Shown here one piece after another: positions 26,507-33,808 of a stretch of 64,000 bases of DNA. Every line of letters starts with the position of its first letter. Position 1 is the stretch's first letter. The stretch covers positions 310,001-374,000 of the forward strand of contig NZ_QNUM01000002.1 in assembly GCF_003574655.1 (NCBI RefSeq). Direction: 5' to 3'. This DNA is from Cohaesibacter haloalkalitolerans (lineage in GTDB: Bacteria; Pseudomonadota; Alphaproteobacteria; Rhizobiales; Cohaesibacteraceae). The notes under the pieces are model-generated. The model was not told where the DNA came from. It saw nothing but the letters and a program-made list of their open reading frames with translations, and made no database searches. A program made the position numbers and the translations under genes.

Positions 26507-26723
26507 GGGCGTTCCGTCACTGAGGGCTTCCCGCCACAATCTTCTGGCGAGCCGGGCGAGTATAGAAAAAGTCAAAACAAATTGGCATCCCAAAAAGAAG
26601 TCATCCCCGAAAACCGCTGAGGGCGAAACAAAAGATGCTTAATTGCGAAATAACAGGAAAAGAATTACTGCCCATTTGTGGCGTCTTTTTGCTTTCAGAT
26701 CTTCTACCCTGCCCAAAATTTCT

Positions 26724-26748
26724 GGAACATTCACAAGGCTGGACCGTT
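26724..26748 (+). promoter_or_regulatory. EcfG-type promoter of csbD
   Basis: GGAAC at 26724-26728 and CGTT at 26745-26748 with 16 bases between, 55 bases before the csbD start codon. Exact consensus match. Confidence 0.85.
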
Positions 26749-26803
26749 GATAGTATGAGGACGCAATGAAGTCCTTTTGTTCAACGAACTAAGGAGGAAC
26801 GTT

Positions 26804-27001
26804 ATGAATTGGAACCAGATCGAAGGCAACTGGGAGCAGTTCAAAGGCAAGCTGCAGGCCGAATGGGGACGTCTGACCGATGACGACATCGACGTGATTG
26901 CGGGCAACCGCAAACAGCTCGCAGGCAAACTGCAAGAGCTTTATGGCAAGCGCGAAGAGGAAGCGGAACGTGAAATCGAGAACTGGATCGCGCGACACTG
27001 A
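26804..27001 (+). CDS. CsbD family stress protein
   Basis: A 65-residue hydrophilic, highly charged protein beginning M-N-W-N-Q-I-E-G-N-W, with a K-G-K-L-x-x-x-W-G-x-L-T-D-D-D core and a charged C-terminal helix, as in CsbD/YjbJ proteins. AAGGAGG lies seven bases upstream of ATG 26804, which decides the start over the longer frame. These abundant small proteins are induced by general stress, but their molecular role is unknown. The gene has its own EcfG promoter and terminator. Confidence 0.93.
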   Translation: MNWNQIEGNWEQFKGKLQAEWGRLTDDDIDVIAGNRKQLAGKLQELYGKREEEAEREIENWIARH

Positions 27002-27029
27002 CGGGTGCCCACCCCGTCTGACGGAACGA

Positions 27030-27059
27030 AGGCAGAGCCGGACCTGGCTCTGCCTTTTT
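27030..27059 (+). terminator. Intrinsic terminator of csbD
   Basis: AGGCAGAGCC (27030-27039) pairs with GGCTCTGCCT (27046-27055) around a six-base loop, then a T-run to 27059. Confidence 0.93.
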
Positions 27060-27120
27060 GTTTGCCGCATTCGTTTTCGGTCCTGTCAGCGTCTCTCTGA
27101 ACCAGGCAGTGCCAAGGCAG

Positions 27121-27157
27121 AAAAAAGCGGCTCTGATGATCCATCAGAGCCGCTTTT
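27121..27157. terminator. Strong hairpin terminator after the DUF1328 gene
   Basis: A 16-base perfect stem: 27123-27138 pairs with 27142-27157 around a three-base loop. On the minus strand six T follow, so it ends the DUF1328 transcript at 27181; on the plus strand it backs up the csbD terminator. Confidence 0.9.
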
Positions 27158-27180
27158 CCGTGAGATGCAGGTCTATCACC

Positions 27181-27345
27181 CTATCGTCCTCGAACGAGAT
27201 GCATGAGCAGGGAGAGAACGAGGAACGCCAGAAACAGGAAGAACAGAATCTGCGCAATTCCGGCTGAAGCCCCCGCAATACCACCAAACCCAAGTACACC
27301 AGCGATGATTGCTACAATAAAAAATACCACTGCGTAATAAAGCAT
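27181..27345 (-). CDS. DUF1328 small membrane protein
   Basis: A 54-residue protein from ATG 27345, preceded by AAGGAG at seven bases. Two helices (about 2-22 and 27-48) with the family pattern M-L-Y-Y-A-x-x-F-x-x-x-A-x-I-A-G-x-L-G-F-x-G-I-A. Members (YtjA-like) are inner-membrane proteins of unknown function, widespread in Proteobacteria and repeatedly seen under stress sigma factors. It has an exact EcfG promoter 30 bases before the start. Confidence 0.93.
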   Translation of the reverse strand: MLYYAVVFFIVAIIAGVLGFGGIAGASAGIAQILFFLFLAFLVLSLLMHLVRGR

Positions 27346-27374
27346 GTCATTTCTCCTTTGCACTACATCTCTTA

Positions 27375-27400
27375 AACGATCAATACTAGGAGTTTGTTCC
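27375..27400 (-). promoter_or_regulatory. EcfG-type promoter of the DUF1328 gene
   Basis: On the minus strand GGAAC (27400-27396) and CGTT (27378-27375) are 17 bases apart, an exact consensus match 30 bases upstream of the start codon. Confidence 0.85.
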
Positions 27401-27420
27401 ATGCCTCATTCGCATTTTTC

Positions 27421-28203
27421 CTAAGCTTTTCCATCGAAGAACAGGGCCTGGCTGATCAGCGCCTTGACCATGTCTTCATTGAACGGCTTGGTGACAAGGA
27501 AGGTCGGTTCCGGGCGTTCGCCAGTCAGCAATCGCTCAGGAAAGGCAGTGATGAAGATCACCGGGATATCGCTGTCCTTGAGAATATCGTTGACTGCGTC
27601 GATCCCGGAGGAACCGTCAGCCAGCTGGATATCGGCGAGCACCATCGCCGGCTTGTCGCTGTTGTAAAGCTCGATCGCCTCGTCGTAGGTCCGTGCGATG
27701 CCGGTGACCCGGTGGCCAAGGCTTTCGACCATCTGCTCAATATCCATGGCGATCAGCGGCTCATCCTCGATGATCATGACATCGGTCGCAACCTGTTTGG
27801 AAATCATGACCGAGGCTTCGCCAAGGAGGTCGGCGACCACATCGGTTTCAACGCCAAGAACGAGAGCGATCTCGTGCTCTGCAAATTCCTCGACCGAGGC
27901 CAGCAGAAAGGCCTGTCTTGGAGCAGGAGGAACATTTTGCAGGTTTGCCTGCGCCCGGCTTTCCCAGCCATAGGGCGATTGGGCCGGAGGCACATCCACA
28001 TTGGCCCTGCGGTAGAGATCAGAGAAAAGTTTATAGAGGGAAACACGATCACTGCCGGTTTCCGGGAACAGGGAAACATCTGAGATCAGTGCTTCCAGGG
28101 TGGCCGCCACAAAGGCATCTCCAGACGTTTGTGACCCCGTCACAGCACGAGCGTAGCGACGAAGATAGGGAAGATGCGCGGCAACTCGAGTAGAAAGCGT
28201 CAT
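27421..28203 (-). CDS. phyR: PhyR general stress response regulator
   Basis: The 260-residue protein has a sigma-like N-terminal half (sigma2 and sigma4 mimics, about residues 1-125) and a receiver domain (about 138-258). The receiver keeps the acidic pair in I-I-E-D-E, the phosphoacceptor Asp in V-L-A-D-I-Q-L-A-D-G, T in F-I-T-A-F-P and K in V-T-K-P-F. Phosphorylated PhyR binds the anti-sigma factor NepR and so releases EcfG. It is divergent from nepR-ecfG, the usual arrangement. On its own strand I found a GGAAC at 28286-28282 but no CGTT at the right distance, so its promoter is unresolved. Confidence 0.96.
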   Translation of the reverse strand: MTLSTRVAAHLPYLRRYARAVTGSQTSGDAFVAATLEALISDVSLFPETGSDRVSLYKLFSDLYRRANVDVPPAQSPYGWESRAQANLQNVPPAPRQAFLLASVEEFAEHEIALVLGVETDVVADLLGEASVMISKQVATDVMIIEDEPLIAMDIEQMVESLGHRVTGIARTYDEAIELYNSDKPAMVLADIQLADGSSGIDAVNDILKDSDIPVIFITAFPERLLTGERPEPTFLVTKPFNEDMVKALISQALFFDGKA

Positions 28204-28318
28204 CTATAATACTCTCCTTGATGAGATCGATAGAAACATCGAAACTGTAGTATATCGATACAATTCATCAATCCAAAAAAAGTTCCCGACCCTTGAAACT
28301 TTTTGGGAAACGTTTTTG

Positions 28319-28343
28319 GGAACTTTTTTGCGAATGAGGCGTT
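28319..28343 (+). promoter_or_regulatory. EcfG-type promoter of nepR-ecfG (autoregulation)
   Basis: GGAAC at 28319-28323 and CGTT at 28340-28343, spacer 16 bases, 47 bases before the nepR start codon. Implies positive autoregulation of ecfG. Confidence 0.88.
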
Positions 28344-28390
28344 TTGATAGCAAGACCGAGACAATTCCTTGGCCTCTATAGGTGTTCTAA

Positions 28391-28612
28391 ATGGTAAAAG
28401 ATAATGTAAAAAAGGGCATTTTGAGCGCATCCGACATGTTGGGGCGATCGATGCGCCCGGACGAAGAGTTGGATCCGAATGGTGCCATCGCGCAAAAGCT
28501 GAAAGCGCTATACACCCAGACCGAACAGGAAGCCATTCCAGACCGTTTTCTGGATCTGCTTGAGCGGCTGGATGAAGCAGAGCGCGCGGCAAACAGCCTT
28601 GGTGAGAGGTGA
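28391..28612 (+). CDS. nepR: Anti-sigma factor NepR
   Basis: The 73-residue protein carries the NepR core: two short helices around I-A-Q-K-L-K-A-L-Y and I-P-D-R-F-L-D-L-L-E-R-L-D, which bind sigma2 and sigma4 of EcfG or of the PhyR mimic. The N-terminal 30 residues are probably disordered. It is the first gene of nepR-ecfG, with nine bases to the sigma factor gene, and sits divergent to phyR. Confidence 0.95.
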   Translation: MVKDNVKKGILSASDMLGRSMRPDEELDPNGAIAQKLKALYTQTEQEAIPDRFLDLLERLDEAERAANSLGER

Positions 28613-28621
28613 ACGCTCAAC

Positions 28622-29176
28622 ATGCAAAATGCTGACAACAGTTTCAAACGGGAGATGCTTTCCGTTCTCCCGAGCCTTCGAGCCTTTGCCATGTCGCTGT
28701 GCGGCAAGCATGACCGGGCGGATGATCTGGTGCAGGATACGGTCATGAAGGCCTGGTCCAAGCAGGACAGCTTCGAGATCGGCACCAACATGCGCGCCTG
28801 GCTCTTTACGATCTTGCGCAATGAGTTCTACAGCCAGATGCGCAAGAGCGGCAGGGAAGTGCAGGACAGCGAAGGCACCTTCACCAACAATCTCAGCATC
28901 CAGCCAGCCCAGCACGGACAGATGGATCTGCAGGATTTCCGCGAGGCGTTGTCAAAGCTTCCGGACAACCAGCGCGAGGCGATCATTCTCGTCGGCGCAT
29001 CGGGCATGTCCTATGAGGAGGCTGCCGAGATCTGCAATTGCAAGGTCGGCACCATCAAGAGCCGGGTGAACCGGGCCCGGACGCATCTTCAGGAGCTGCT
29101 GTCGCTGGATGAAGATGGAACCTATCATCCGGACAACACTGCCGCTTCCGTTGTTTCCCAGGCCTTTGTAAGCTGA
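28622..29176 (+). CDS. ecfG: ECF sigma factor EcfG (general stress)
   Basis: The 184-residue protein has sigma2 (about residues 10-75, with A-D-D-L-V-Q-D-T and the -10-reading helix N-M-R-A-W-L-F-T-I-L-R-N) and sigma4 (about 110-165, with L-P-D-N-Q-R-E-A-I-I-L-V, a helix-turn-helix and K-S-R-V-N-R-A-R). These are EcfG-group features. It directs RNA polymerase to GGAAC-N16/17-CGTT promoters, six of which I find in the 10 kb around it. Held inactive by NepR. A terminator follows. Confidence 0.96.
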   Translation: MQNADNSFKREMLSVLPSLRAFAMSLCGKHDRADDLVQDTVMKAWSKQDSFEIGTNMRAWLFTILRNEFYSQMRKSGREVQDSEGTFTNNLSIQPAQHGQMDLQDFREALSKLPDNQREAIILVGASGMSYEEAAEICNCKVGTIKSRVNRARTHLQELLSLDEDGTYHPDNTAASVVSQAFVS

Positions 29177-29217
29177 GGCCCCGAATTTTTCATCACCAAA
29201 TCCTGTTATACCCTTTC

Positions 29218-29250
29218 GGCCCGATGCGCCTCCAGCGCATCGGGCCTTTT
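29218..29250 (+). terminator. Intrinsic terminator of nepR-ecfG
   Basis: GGCCCGATGCGC (29218-29229) pairs perfectly with GCGCATCGGGCC (29235-29246), loop of five, then TTTT. Confidence 0.93.
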
Positions 29251-29498
29251 GTGAGATCAGTCCAGCCTTCAGGACCAGAAGCTCAGCTTCTTTCAAGCCC
29301 CGCCCTTCAGGCGATCCGGGTGTTATCTGTCTTCCATCCGACATCGTCGCGATAGATGCTCCACGAGCTGGTCCCCCACCACGCGCTTTCCCCGCAAGAA
29401 CAGCTGCCCCTAGCCGGGTCGGCACAAAAAGAACCCCTCCCCATCCTTGCTGGATGAAGAGGGGCAGGAAGCGAGCCTTGCCCTTTCCGGCTTCGCGA
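29251..29498. other. Intergenic region between convergent ecfG and dps
   Basis: No coherent gene seen. It holds the dps terminator at 29425-29464. On the minus strand the stem CCCCTC/GAGGGG with an inner CATCC/GGATG pair is followed by a T-rich tract at 29425-29433. Confidence 0.6.
29425..29464 (-). terminator. Intrinsic terminator of dps
   Basis: GAGGGG (29459-29464) pairs with CCCCTC (29434-29439), with an inner stem GGATG/CATCC; read on the minus strand a T-rich tail follows. Interrupted by small internal loops. Confidence 0.75.
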
Positions 29499-30008
29499 TC
29501 ACTCGCTGACGATTGCCCGGAGCATCCAGAGTGCCTTTTCATGGAAGGTCAAACGGGCGGTCAGCATATCTTCGGTCACCAGATCGCCTGCGTCGCCGGC
29601 GGCCTGTCCGGCGCGGCGCATGGTACGCACCAGTTCCTCATGCATGACGATCAGGTCTTCGACCATGTCCTTGGCCTTGAGATCCTTCACCTCGCCGCGC
29701 TCGGGCATGAAGGCGCCAAAGTTGGCCTGCCGCACGGGCGCCAGGGCATCAAGGGCGCGGATGCGCTCGGCAATGATGTCGGCTGCCACGAACAGATTGT
29801 TGTAGTGATCCTCTGTCAACTCATGGAGCGACTTGAACAGCGGACCGACAACATTCCAGTGATAGATATGGCTGACAACGGTCAGCTTGTAGGTGGCCCC
29901 CAGAATGTCTGACAGGGCCTCGGCCATATCCTTGCGATAGGTGGTGTCCAGCCCGTTGTTGAGGTTGGATTCACTGGGTGCAGTCTGCAATACAGCTTGA
30001 ACAGTCAT
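29499..30008 (-). CDS. dps: Dps-type ferritin-like DNA-binding protein
   Basis: ATG 30008, with AAGGA seven bases upstream, gives 169 residues; the frame continues to 30092 without family similarity. The four-helix ferritin fold is evident, and the inter-subunit ferroxidase site is present: H in S-H-I-Y-H-W-N-V-x-G, then L-H-E, D-I-I-A-E-R-I. Dps dodecamers oxidise Fe(II) with peroxide and coat DNA in stressed cells. It sits in the stress island but has no exact EcfG promoter in the 143 bases upstream; read-through from the DUF883-holin operon is possible. Confidence 0.92.
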   Translation of the reverse strand: MTVQAVLQTAPSESNLNNGLDTTYRKDMAEALSDILGATYKLTVVSHIYHWNVVGPLFKSLHELTEDHYNNLFVAADIIAERIRALDALAPVRQANFGAFMPERGEVKDLKAKDMVEDLIVMHEELVRTMRRAGQAAGDAGDLVTEDMLTARLTFHEKALWMLRAIVSE

Positions 30009-30151
30009 AATAAGATCCTTTCTTCCAATAAAAGCCCGCATCAGTAAGGACTTGCGCTCACAGACGGGCACGTGGCGGTCAGACCGATACAAAGGCGTCC
30101 GACCCCATTCTTGGGCGAAATTTCAACTGGCATGGAGCGCAATCAAAGGCT

Positions 30152-30565
30152 CTAGCGCCGCTTGCGCGAAACATATCCGGCAGCGGTGATCCCTGCTCCC
30201 AGCGCCATCATCAGCAGCGGTGACGCGCTGATAATCTGCAGGATCGCCCGTGTCGTGGCAAAGTCCACACCGGCGGTTGCCCGCGCGGCGGCCCTCTGAC
30301 GTGCCCTCAGCCGACGACGGCGCGCCAGCAACAAAAGCACGATGGCGCAGAGAAAGAAGGCCAGAGCGGCGAGGATGATCGACGCCTCCAGGGCCCCCAG
30401 AGTGTGCTCCAGCCAGATATACAGCGCCAGCAGGCCAAAACCGGTTCCGATCAGAAAGGCGATCGAGGATGCCACAATCAGCAGTCCGTCCTCGACGCCT
30501 CCGCGAAGCTCACGTTTCATGCCGGGACCGGCGAGATCAGCCAAGATGGAGACAAGAGCACCCAT
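30152..30565 (-). CDS. Holin-like (phage holin superfamily / DUF1469-type) membrane protein
   Basis: The 137-residue protein has two adjacent hydrophobic helices (about 28-50 and 58-80), an R-rich cytosolic stretch (about 81-96) and a third weaker helix (about 110-128) before a basic tail. The paired helices flanked by charged residues fit the family labelled phage holin 3/6 or Actinobacterial holin-X, which in Proteobacteria usually sits beside DUF883 genes in stress operons rather than in phages. It starts four bases after the DUF883 stop, so the two form an operon. Confidence 0.78.
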   Translation of the reverse strand: MGALVSILADLAGPGMKRELRGGVEDGLLIVASSIAFLIGTGFGLLALYIWLEHTLGALEASIILAALAFFLCAIVLLLLARRRRLRARQRAAARATAGVDFATTRAILQIISASPLLMMALGAGITAAGYVSRKRR

Positions 30566-30568
30566 GGG

Positions 30569-30889
30569 TTACTTGCGCACCAGAAGCGCTGCCAGAAAGC
30601 CAACCCCTGCGGCCAGACCGACGGCGGCCAGCGGCTTCTTGCGAATTTCCAGCATCATGCGGGCTTCAGCGCGACCGGCATCCTCGTTGAGGACGGTCAG
30701 TTTCTCCTGCGCCTTCTCAACGGCCGCCTTGGCCACACCACGGGCACGGTCCTGCAGGTTGATCACATCTTCGGACCCGCGCTTTGCCAGCAGTTCCGTG
30801 ATGCTGGCGATGTCACTGCGAAGCTCTTCGATCTGCTTGGTCAGATCAACTTCCTTGGCGGTTTCGCTTTTGTTGTTGGCAACAGCCAT
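30569..30889 (-). CDS. DUF883 (ElaB/YqjD-like) protein
   Basis: 106 residues from ATG 30889, preceded by AAAGGAG. An acidic amphipathic helix region (about 15-75) is followed by R-K-K-P-L-A-A-V-G-L-A-A-G-V-G-F-L-A, the family's C-terminal membrane anchor with its Gly-rich helix. ElaB and YqjD of E. coli bind ribosomes at the membrane in stationary phase, and a similar role is likely. It is the first gene of the DUF883-holin operon. A near-match EcfG site on the minus strand (GGAAC 30982-30978, spacer 17, CATT) is its best promoter candidate. Confidence 0.85.
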   Translation of the reverse strand: MAVANNKSETAKEVDLTKQIEELRSDIASITELLAKRGSEDVINLQDRARGVAKAAVEKAQEKLTVLNEDAGRAEARMMLEIRKKPLAAVGLAAGVGFLAALLVRK

Positions 30890-31192
30890 AACGCACTCTC
30901 CTTTAGGATGTTTGTTGTCGTGTCTGTCATTGTTGTTGTTTGCCAGACACCAGACCAATGCGGGAAAACCGCGCTTTGTTCCTAAAATCACGCGATTTTT
31001 TAATTTGAATTTTGTTGGAACCTTTTCGCCTTGTGTGCGTTTGGGATATGAAACACACGCGGGCGCGTAGCCGCGGGTTCCAATCCACAACACCGTCAAG
31101 CCAGAAGGGCTGAGGCAGGAACACGGTTCTTGCAGGAAAGCGAAGCTATCCGGAATAACCGGATCATTTGCTGAGTTGAGGCCGCCATTGAA
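30890..31192. other. Divergent promoter region of the DUF883 operon and the PAS-HWE kinase
   Basis: This stretch of about 300 bases holds one exact EcfG promoter on the plus strand (31017-31041) and one imperfect site on the minus strand (30961-30982). No coding potential. Confidence 0.6.
31017..31041 (+). promoter_or_regulatory. EcfG-type promoter of the GAF-PAS-HWE kinase gene
   Basis: GGAAC at 31017-31021 and CGTT at 31038-31041, spacer 16 bases, 151 bases before the kinase start codon. Exact consensus match. Confidence 0.82.
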
Positions 31193-32677
31193 ATGATCGA
31201 TTTGACTATCATGCACAAAGAGTTGCTTGCGTTGGTGCAAGATACAGGGCGCCTGAAGGCCGTCGAACAGATTCGCGGGCTCGGCATCTACCCGGATTCA
31301 GATTTCGATACCCTGATCGACATGATCAGGAAGCAGACAGAAGCGGATACGGCTTTCATCGCTGTGGTGGAAGACGAGAAGGTACTCTATCAGGCCTGCT
31401 CCAGCGTCGACACGCCTTTGACCGAAATCACGGACTGGATTGCCGTATCCTGCCTCATCGAGCGCTCACAATGGCAACCCGCCTTCTCGCTGACCGCGCA
31501 GGATGGTATCGAAAGTCCTTATACGGGTCTTGTTTGGGGTATCCCGATCATGGTGGCCGGTCATGCGATCGGCAGCCTGTGCCTCATGGACCGCTCCGGG
31601 CGCACCGCGTCATGGGCGGCGGGCAACGACGATCTTCTGCCACGAACTGCACAATTGGTTGCCTCCCTATTCGAATTGAAGCAATCAGCGCGAGCAAGGA
31701 CAATGGAAGAGTTCGACCTTTCCCGCGCCAACGTGCGCTACGCGCTGGCGCTCAAGGCCGGACGGGTGGCGACCTGGAGCTGGGATCAGGACGAACAGGT
31801 CATTGAGTGCGACGCCAGAATGCGCCAGCTGCTTGGCCTGCAGGAAGTGGGAACCGTCACCAGCAAGCGGCTGTTCCGCCAGCTCGATCGCGACGACCTT
31901 GCGCGTCTGCATGCAGAACTCAAGGACATGTATGGGTCGGACGAGGACGTCACCGTCGAGTTTCGTGTCCAGAGCACGGGCTGTTATGTTCTTGCCCTTG
32001 GCCATGTGTTCGAGCGCGACGAACAGGGCAACCCCCGCAAGATCATCGGGGTGGCCATCGACCTTACGGAAAGCAAGCGCAGCGAGGAGAAAACCCGGCT
32101 GCTGTTGCGAGAGGTCAACCACCGGGTCAAGAACATGCTCGCCATCCTGCAATCGCTGGCCAGCCAGACCCTGCGCCATGCCCAGTCGCCAGAGCGCTTC
32201 ACCCGCGCCTTCTCCGGCCGTCTTGCCGCCCTTGCAACCTCTCACAGTCTGTTGTCTGATCAGGAATGGGAAGACATCGATCTGGTCAGCCTGATCCAGA
32301 CCCAGGTCAAGCCCTTTGCCAGCCACTATGCAGAGCAGGTGACCATCGAGGGACGACCGATCGCCATCAATGCCGACGCAGCCATTGCGTTGGGGCTGGT
32401 GGTCCATGAGTTGGCAACCAATGCCATGCAGCATGGAGCCCTGTCACGCAGGGACGGCCATGTCGCCATCAGTTTTGATATCGATACGCCACCTTCCGGG
32501 CAGCCGACGCTCACGATCTTGTGGAGAGAAACCGGAGGCCCACGGCTCAATGAAGAACGGCGGCGCGGGTTTGGTTCGATCCTGATCGAGCACAGCCTCA
32601 ACAAGATCATTGGTAGCGACGTCAATATTTCCTACGAAAAATCCGGGGTTACTGCCAAAATTTCAATGCCCGTATAG
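31193..32677 (+). CDS. Cytosolic GAF-PAS histidine kinase, HWE type
   Basis: The 494-residue protein has no membrane helix. An N-terminal GAF domain (about residues 25-165), a PAS domain (about 180-295) and an HWE kinase core (about 300-490) are visible. The core has E-V-N-H-R-V-K-N (phospho-His near 303), H-E-L-A-T-N-A-M-Q-H-G (N-box) and W-R-E-T-G-G-P, the features that name the family. It probably signals to PhyR: HWE kinases do so in related bacteria, it lies in the same island, and it has an exact EcfG promoter, implying feedback. The GAF part may sense redox, light or a small ligand; the LOV-type Cys motif is absent. Confidence 0.9.
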   Translation: MIDLTIMHKELLALVQDTGRLKAVEQIRGLGIYPDSDFDTLIDMIRKQTEADTAFIAVVEDEKVLYQACSSVDTPLTEITDWIAVSCLIERSQWQPAFSLTAQDGIESPYTGLVWGIPIMVAGHAIGSLCLMDRSGRTASWAAGNDDLLPRTAQLVASLFELKQSARARTMEEFDLSRANVRYALALKAGRVATWSWDQDEQVIECDARMRQLLGLQEVGTVTSKRLFRQLDRDDLARLHAELKDMYGSDEDVTVEFRVQSTGCYVLALGHVFERDEQGNPRKIIGVAIDLTESKRSEEKTRLLLREVNHRVKNMLAILQSLASQTLRHAQSPERFTRAFSGRLAALATSHSLLSDQEWEDIDLVSLIQTQVKPFASHYAEQVTIEGRPIAINADAAIALGLVVHELATNAMQHGALSRRDGHVAISFDIDTPPSGQPTLTILWRETGGPRLNEERRRGFGSILIEHSLNKIIGSDVNISYEKSGVTAKISMPV

Positions 32678-32718
32678 TCCATTTCACCTTCACCAGACAG
32701 AATTTTTGAAATTAATTC

Positions 32719-32743
32719 GGAACCATCTTCATACACTCCCGTT
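32719..32743 (+). promoter_or_regulatory. EcfG-type promoter of the PRC-barrel gene
   Basis: GGAAC at 32719-32723 and CGTT at 32740-32743, spacer 16 bases, 91 bases upstream of ATG 32835. Exact consensus match. Confidence 0.85.
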
Positions 32744-32834
32744 TTACTCCTGCAAGACGAGAGAAAAAGAAGGTTATTCTGTGATAATCTTCACGTTTCC
32801 TCACTTAACGAAAATATTTACAAGGAGAGGAATG

Positions 32835-33704
32835 ATGAATTACAAGTTTATTGCCACCACTGCTTTGGTTGCCGTGATGTCTACCAGTGCATTTGCCATG
32901 GACAATTCTGCAAAATCCGGTGCGATGACCAACAATGGCCAGGTGGAGATGAAGGCTCAGGGCTCGGCATCCGGCGACAGCGCCGAAGGCTCCGAGACCA
33001 TTCGATTCAGCATTTTTGCCAAGGAAGTCTCCCCTGACGCCACCGAAAGCCACAACGGTTATCTGACCGCCGCTCCGGGGCAGATCCTGGCCAGTGGCCT
33101 GATGGGCGAGACTGTCTATTCCTCCGTCAAGGACGTTGATGGCGTGCGCACGATCATCGGCGACATCAACGACATCGTTCTTGATGACGAAGGCACCGTG
33201 GATGCGGCCGTGATCGGCGTTGGTGGCTTCATCGGTCTTGGAGAGAAGGATGTCGCCGTGGATTTCAACAGCCTACAGTGGATGACCTGGGAAGGCGAAC
33301 GTCATCTGGTGATGGCGTCTACCAAGGAAGAGCTCGAGGCAGCGCCCGAGTTCAACCGCGACGGCGTATCCACCATGACCAACGCCAACCTGCTGATCAT
33401 CGATCAGAACAAGTTGAGCACCGATCAGCTGATCGGGACTGCCGTCTATGGTGAGGACCTCAAGGAAATCGGCGAAGTCGGTGACGTGCTTCTTGATGCC
33501 GACCAGACCGTCGAGGCCTATATCGTCGATGTCGGGGGCTTTCTGGGCATCAATGCCAAGCCGGTTCAGCTGGAAGCTGACAAACTGAATGTCTATGCCG
33601 ACGCAGAGGGCGCCCTGCATGTCTACACGCCATTCACGCAGGAACAGCTGGAAAGCATGCCGTCCTACGAGGCGCAGAATGACAAGCTCAGCTTCCTGAA
33701 ATAG
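32835..33704 (+). CDS. Secreted protein with two PRC-barrel domains
   Basis: 289 residues from ATG 32835 (AAGGAG seven bases upstream; an ATG also at 32832). A Sec signal peptide ends near A-F-A (about residue 20) and a Ser/Gly-rich, low-complexity stretch follows. Two tandem PRC-barrel domains (about 90-170 and 195-280) each carry I-G-x-I/V-x-D-V/I-x-L-D and V-I/D-V-G-G-F-I/L-G-I/L. Proteins of this type are frequent, highly expressed periplasmic stress proteins in Hyphomicrobiales, but the ligand and role are unknown. It has its own EcfG promoter and terminator. Confidence 0.88.
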   Translation: MNYKFIATTALVAVMSTSAFAMDNSAKSGAMTNNGQVEMKAQGSASGDSAEGSETIRFSIFAKEVSPDATESHNGYLTAAPGQILASGLMGETVYSSVKDVDGVRTIIGDINDIVLDDEGTVDAAVIGVGGFIGLGEKDVAVDFNSLQWMTWEGERHLVMASTKEELEAAPEFNRDGVSTMTNANLLIIDQNKLSTDQLIGTAVYGEDLKEIGEVGDVLLDADQTVEAYIVDVGGFLGINAKPVQLEADKLNVYADAEGALHVYTPFTQEQLESMPSYEAQNDKLSFLK

Positions 33705-33748
33705 CTTCGGCAGGATGCTTCGCCCGCACAGGATGCATCAGGCTGAAA

Positions 33749-33786
33749 AAGGCACCGCCCATTCGCTTGGGCGGTGCCTTCTCTGT
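33749..33786 (+). terminator. Intrinsic terminator of the PRC-barrel gene
   Basis: AAGGCACCGCCC (33749-33760) pairs perfectly with GGGCGGTGCCTT (33769-33780), loop of eight, followed by a T-rich stretch. Confidence 0.92.
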
Positions 33787-33808
33787 TTTGGCGGTGTGGT
33801 TTGGCGCC

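Noticed and set aside
28261-28286. EcfG promoter for phyR on the minus strand
   Set aside because: GGAAC is present at 28286-28282 but no CGTT follows at 16 or 17 bases; the sequence there reads through A/T.
30152-30565. Holin-like gene as evidence of a prophage
   Set aside because: No other phage gene is near; it is coupled to a DUF883 gene within a stress island, the normal context of this protein in Proteobacteria.
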